Assembly (NCBI GenBank): GCA_003242035.1
Contig: QBMC01000004.1
Span: 1 to 64,000 of the forward strand
Reading direction: 5' to 3'
Length of the DNA: 64,000 nucleotides
From: Nodosilinea foveolarum
GTDB lineage: Bacteria; Cyanobacteriota; Cyanobacteriia; Phormidesmidales; Phormidesmidaceae
The position numbers and the translations under genes are program-made. Each line of letters begins with the position of its first letter. Position 1 is the stretch's first letter. A model generated the notes under the pieces. The model saw only the letters and a list, made by a program, of their open reading frames with translations, had not been told where the DNA came from and ran no database searches. Shown in pieces: positions 63,298 to 64,000 of this stretch.

Positions 63298-64000
63298 ATG
63301 ATTAACCCAGCCAGCGAAACCTTTGGGCAAGCTCGACAAGGCAGCGTTGCCGCGATTATTCAAGTGCTCAACGAGCAGCTAGCCGACCATGGCATTCGTA
63401 CCCGCGCTGTGGTAGCCGATGGGATGCTGCAAATTCTATGCGAAGCTGCCGGTGCCAAGCAGCTAGACCAAGAAACAGTGGTCAATCGCGTTCGCCACGT
63501 GCTAGAAACCATCAGCCCTAACCGCATTCGCAAAGTCAAAATCAACAGTCGTACTGTTAAAGAAGAACAGCTCCTCTGGCTCGAAGAAATCAATCGGAAC
63601 CCTGAAAATGCATTGCTGTGGTCTGAAATTATCATCCTCAAGCAGCCTTTTTTTGCCCAGCGGTGGGTGCGCGATCGCAAGCTCAGATCGGCTGGCCCGC
63701 TAATCAAAGACGTCACCGATCCGGAACCCGTCGTCAGCTTCTCCACTATGTTTATCAGTGGACTGGGTCTAATTGCCCTGATTCTGGGGGCCTTGTGGCT
63801 ATTTAGAGAAGATCTTGGTATTGGCAAAACTAACATCGCTGAAAACACTGCGACATCTGCCGAACAGCCTGCGCTCAACCCACCTAATGAAGAAACGCTA
63901 GCTATCGGCGACGCTGACCAAAACCCTGCTGATCGCGCTGCTAACACGACCCCTTCAAATCTGCCTGAATCGGGCGATCGCAACCCACCCACCGCTACCA
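63298..64000 (+). CDS. hypothetical membrane protein, truncated by window end
   Basis: Hand translation MINPASETFGQARQGSVAAIIQVLNEQLADHGIRTRAVVADGMLQILCEAAGAKQLDQETVVNRVRHVLETISPNRIRKVKINSRTVKEEQLLWLEEINR..., TM MFISGLGLIALILGALWLF; open to the window end so absent from the ORF track. Confidence 0.75.
   Translation, partial: MINPASETFGQARQGSVAAIIQVLNEQLADHGIRTRAVVADGMLQILCEAAGAKQLDQETVVNRVRHVLETISPNRIRKVKINSRTVKEEQLLWLEEINRNPENALLWSEIIILKQPFFAQRWVRDRKLRSAGPLIKDVTDPEPVVSFSTMFISGLGLIALILGALWLFREDLGIGKTNIAENTATSAEQPALNPPNEETLAIGDADQNPADRAANTTPSNLPESGDRNPPTAT

Noticed and set aside
63360-63992. 210-aa minus-strand ORF in the track
   Set aside because: Antisense shadow of the plus-strand truncated CDS starting at 63298, which has coherent coding features; the minus ORF is Ser/Arg-rich low complexity.

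Overview
This 64 kb window is a cyanobacterial chromosome segment. It carries an ATP synthase operon, allophycocyanin core genes, psaC, ndhM, ycf54 and cyAbrB, and the HIP1 octamer GCGATCGC is frequent. Most of it is housekeeping and photosynthetic core. Recognised genes include hemC, a beta-carbonic anhydrase, obgE, holA, a CbbR/CmpR-like LysR regulator, rsmI, atpI-B-E-F'-F-H-A-G, apcE-apcA-apcB-apcC, a Hlip, cobL-cobH, folD, crtE, ycf54, ndk, def, ftsX, psaC, acpP, fabF, tkt and ndhM. Accessory or less ordinary parts are: (i) a HigB/HigA-type toxin-antitoxin pair with an upstream inverted repeat; (ii) an exopolysaccharide/cyanoexosortase operon (DegT aminotransferase, exosortase, associated protein, Wza-like, Wzc-like lacking a C-terminal tyrosine cluster); (iii) a translationally coupled pseudokinase-like/PP2C phosphatase and CHAT-FHA protein pair with intact catalytic motifs, the best candidate for an under-described signalling system; (iv) a probable decayed IS200/IS605 (tnpB 3' end plus end hairpin) remnant between acpP and fabF; (v) an unannotated 48-aa membrane micropeptide gene with its own terminator-like hairpin; (vi) unusual hairpins and spacers in the atp and apc operons. 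No rRNA, tRNA or CRISPR array was recognised by eye. All family calls come from reading motifs in the translations; no database search was run.
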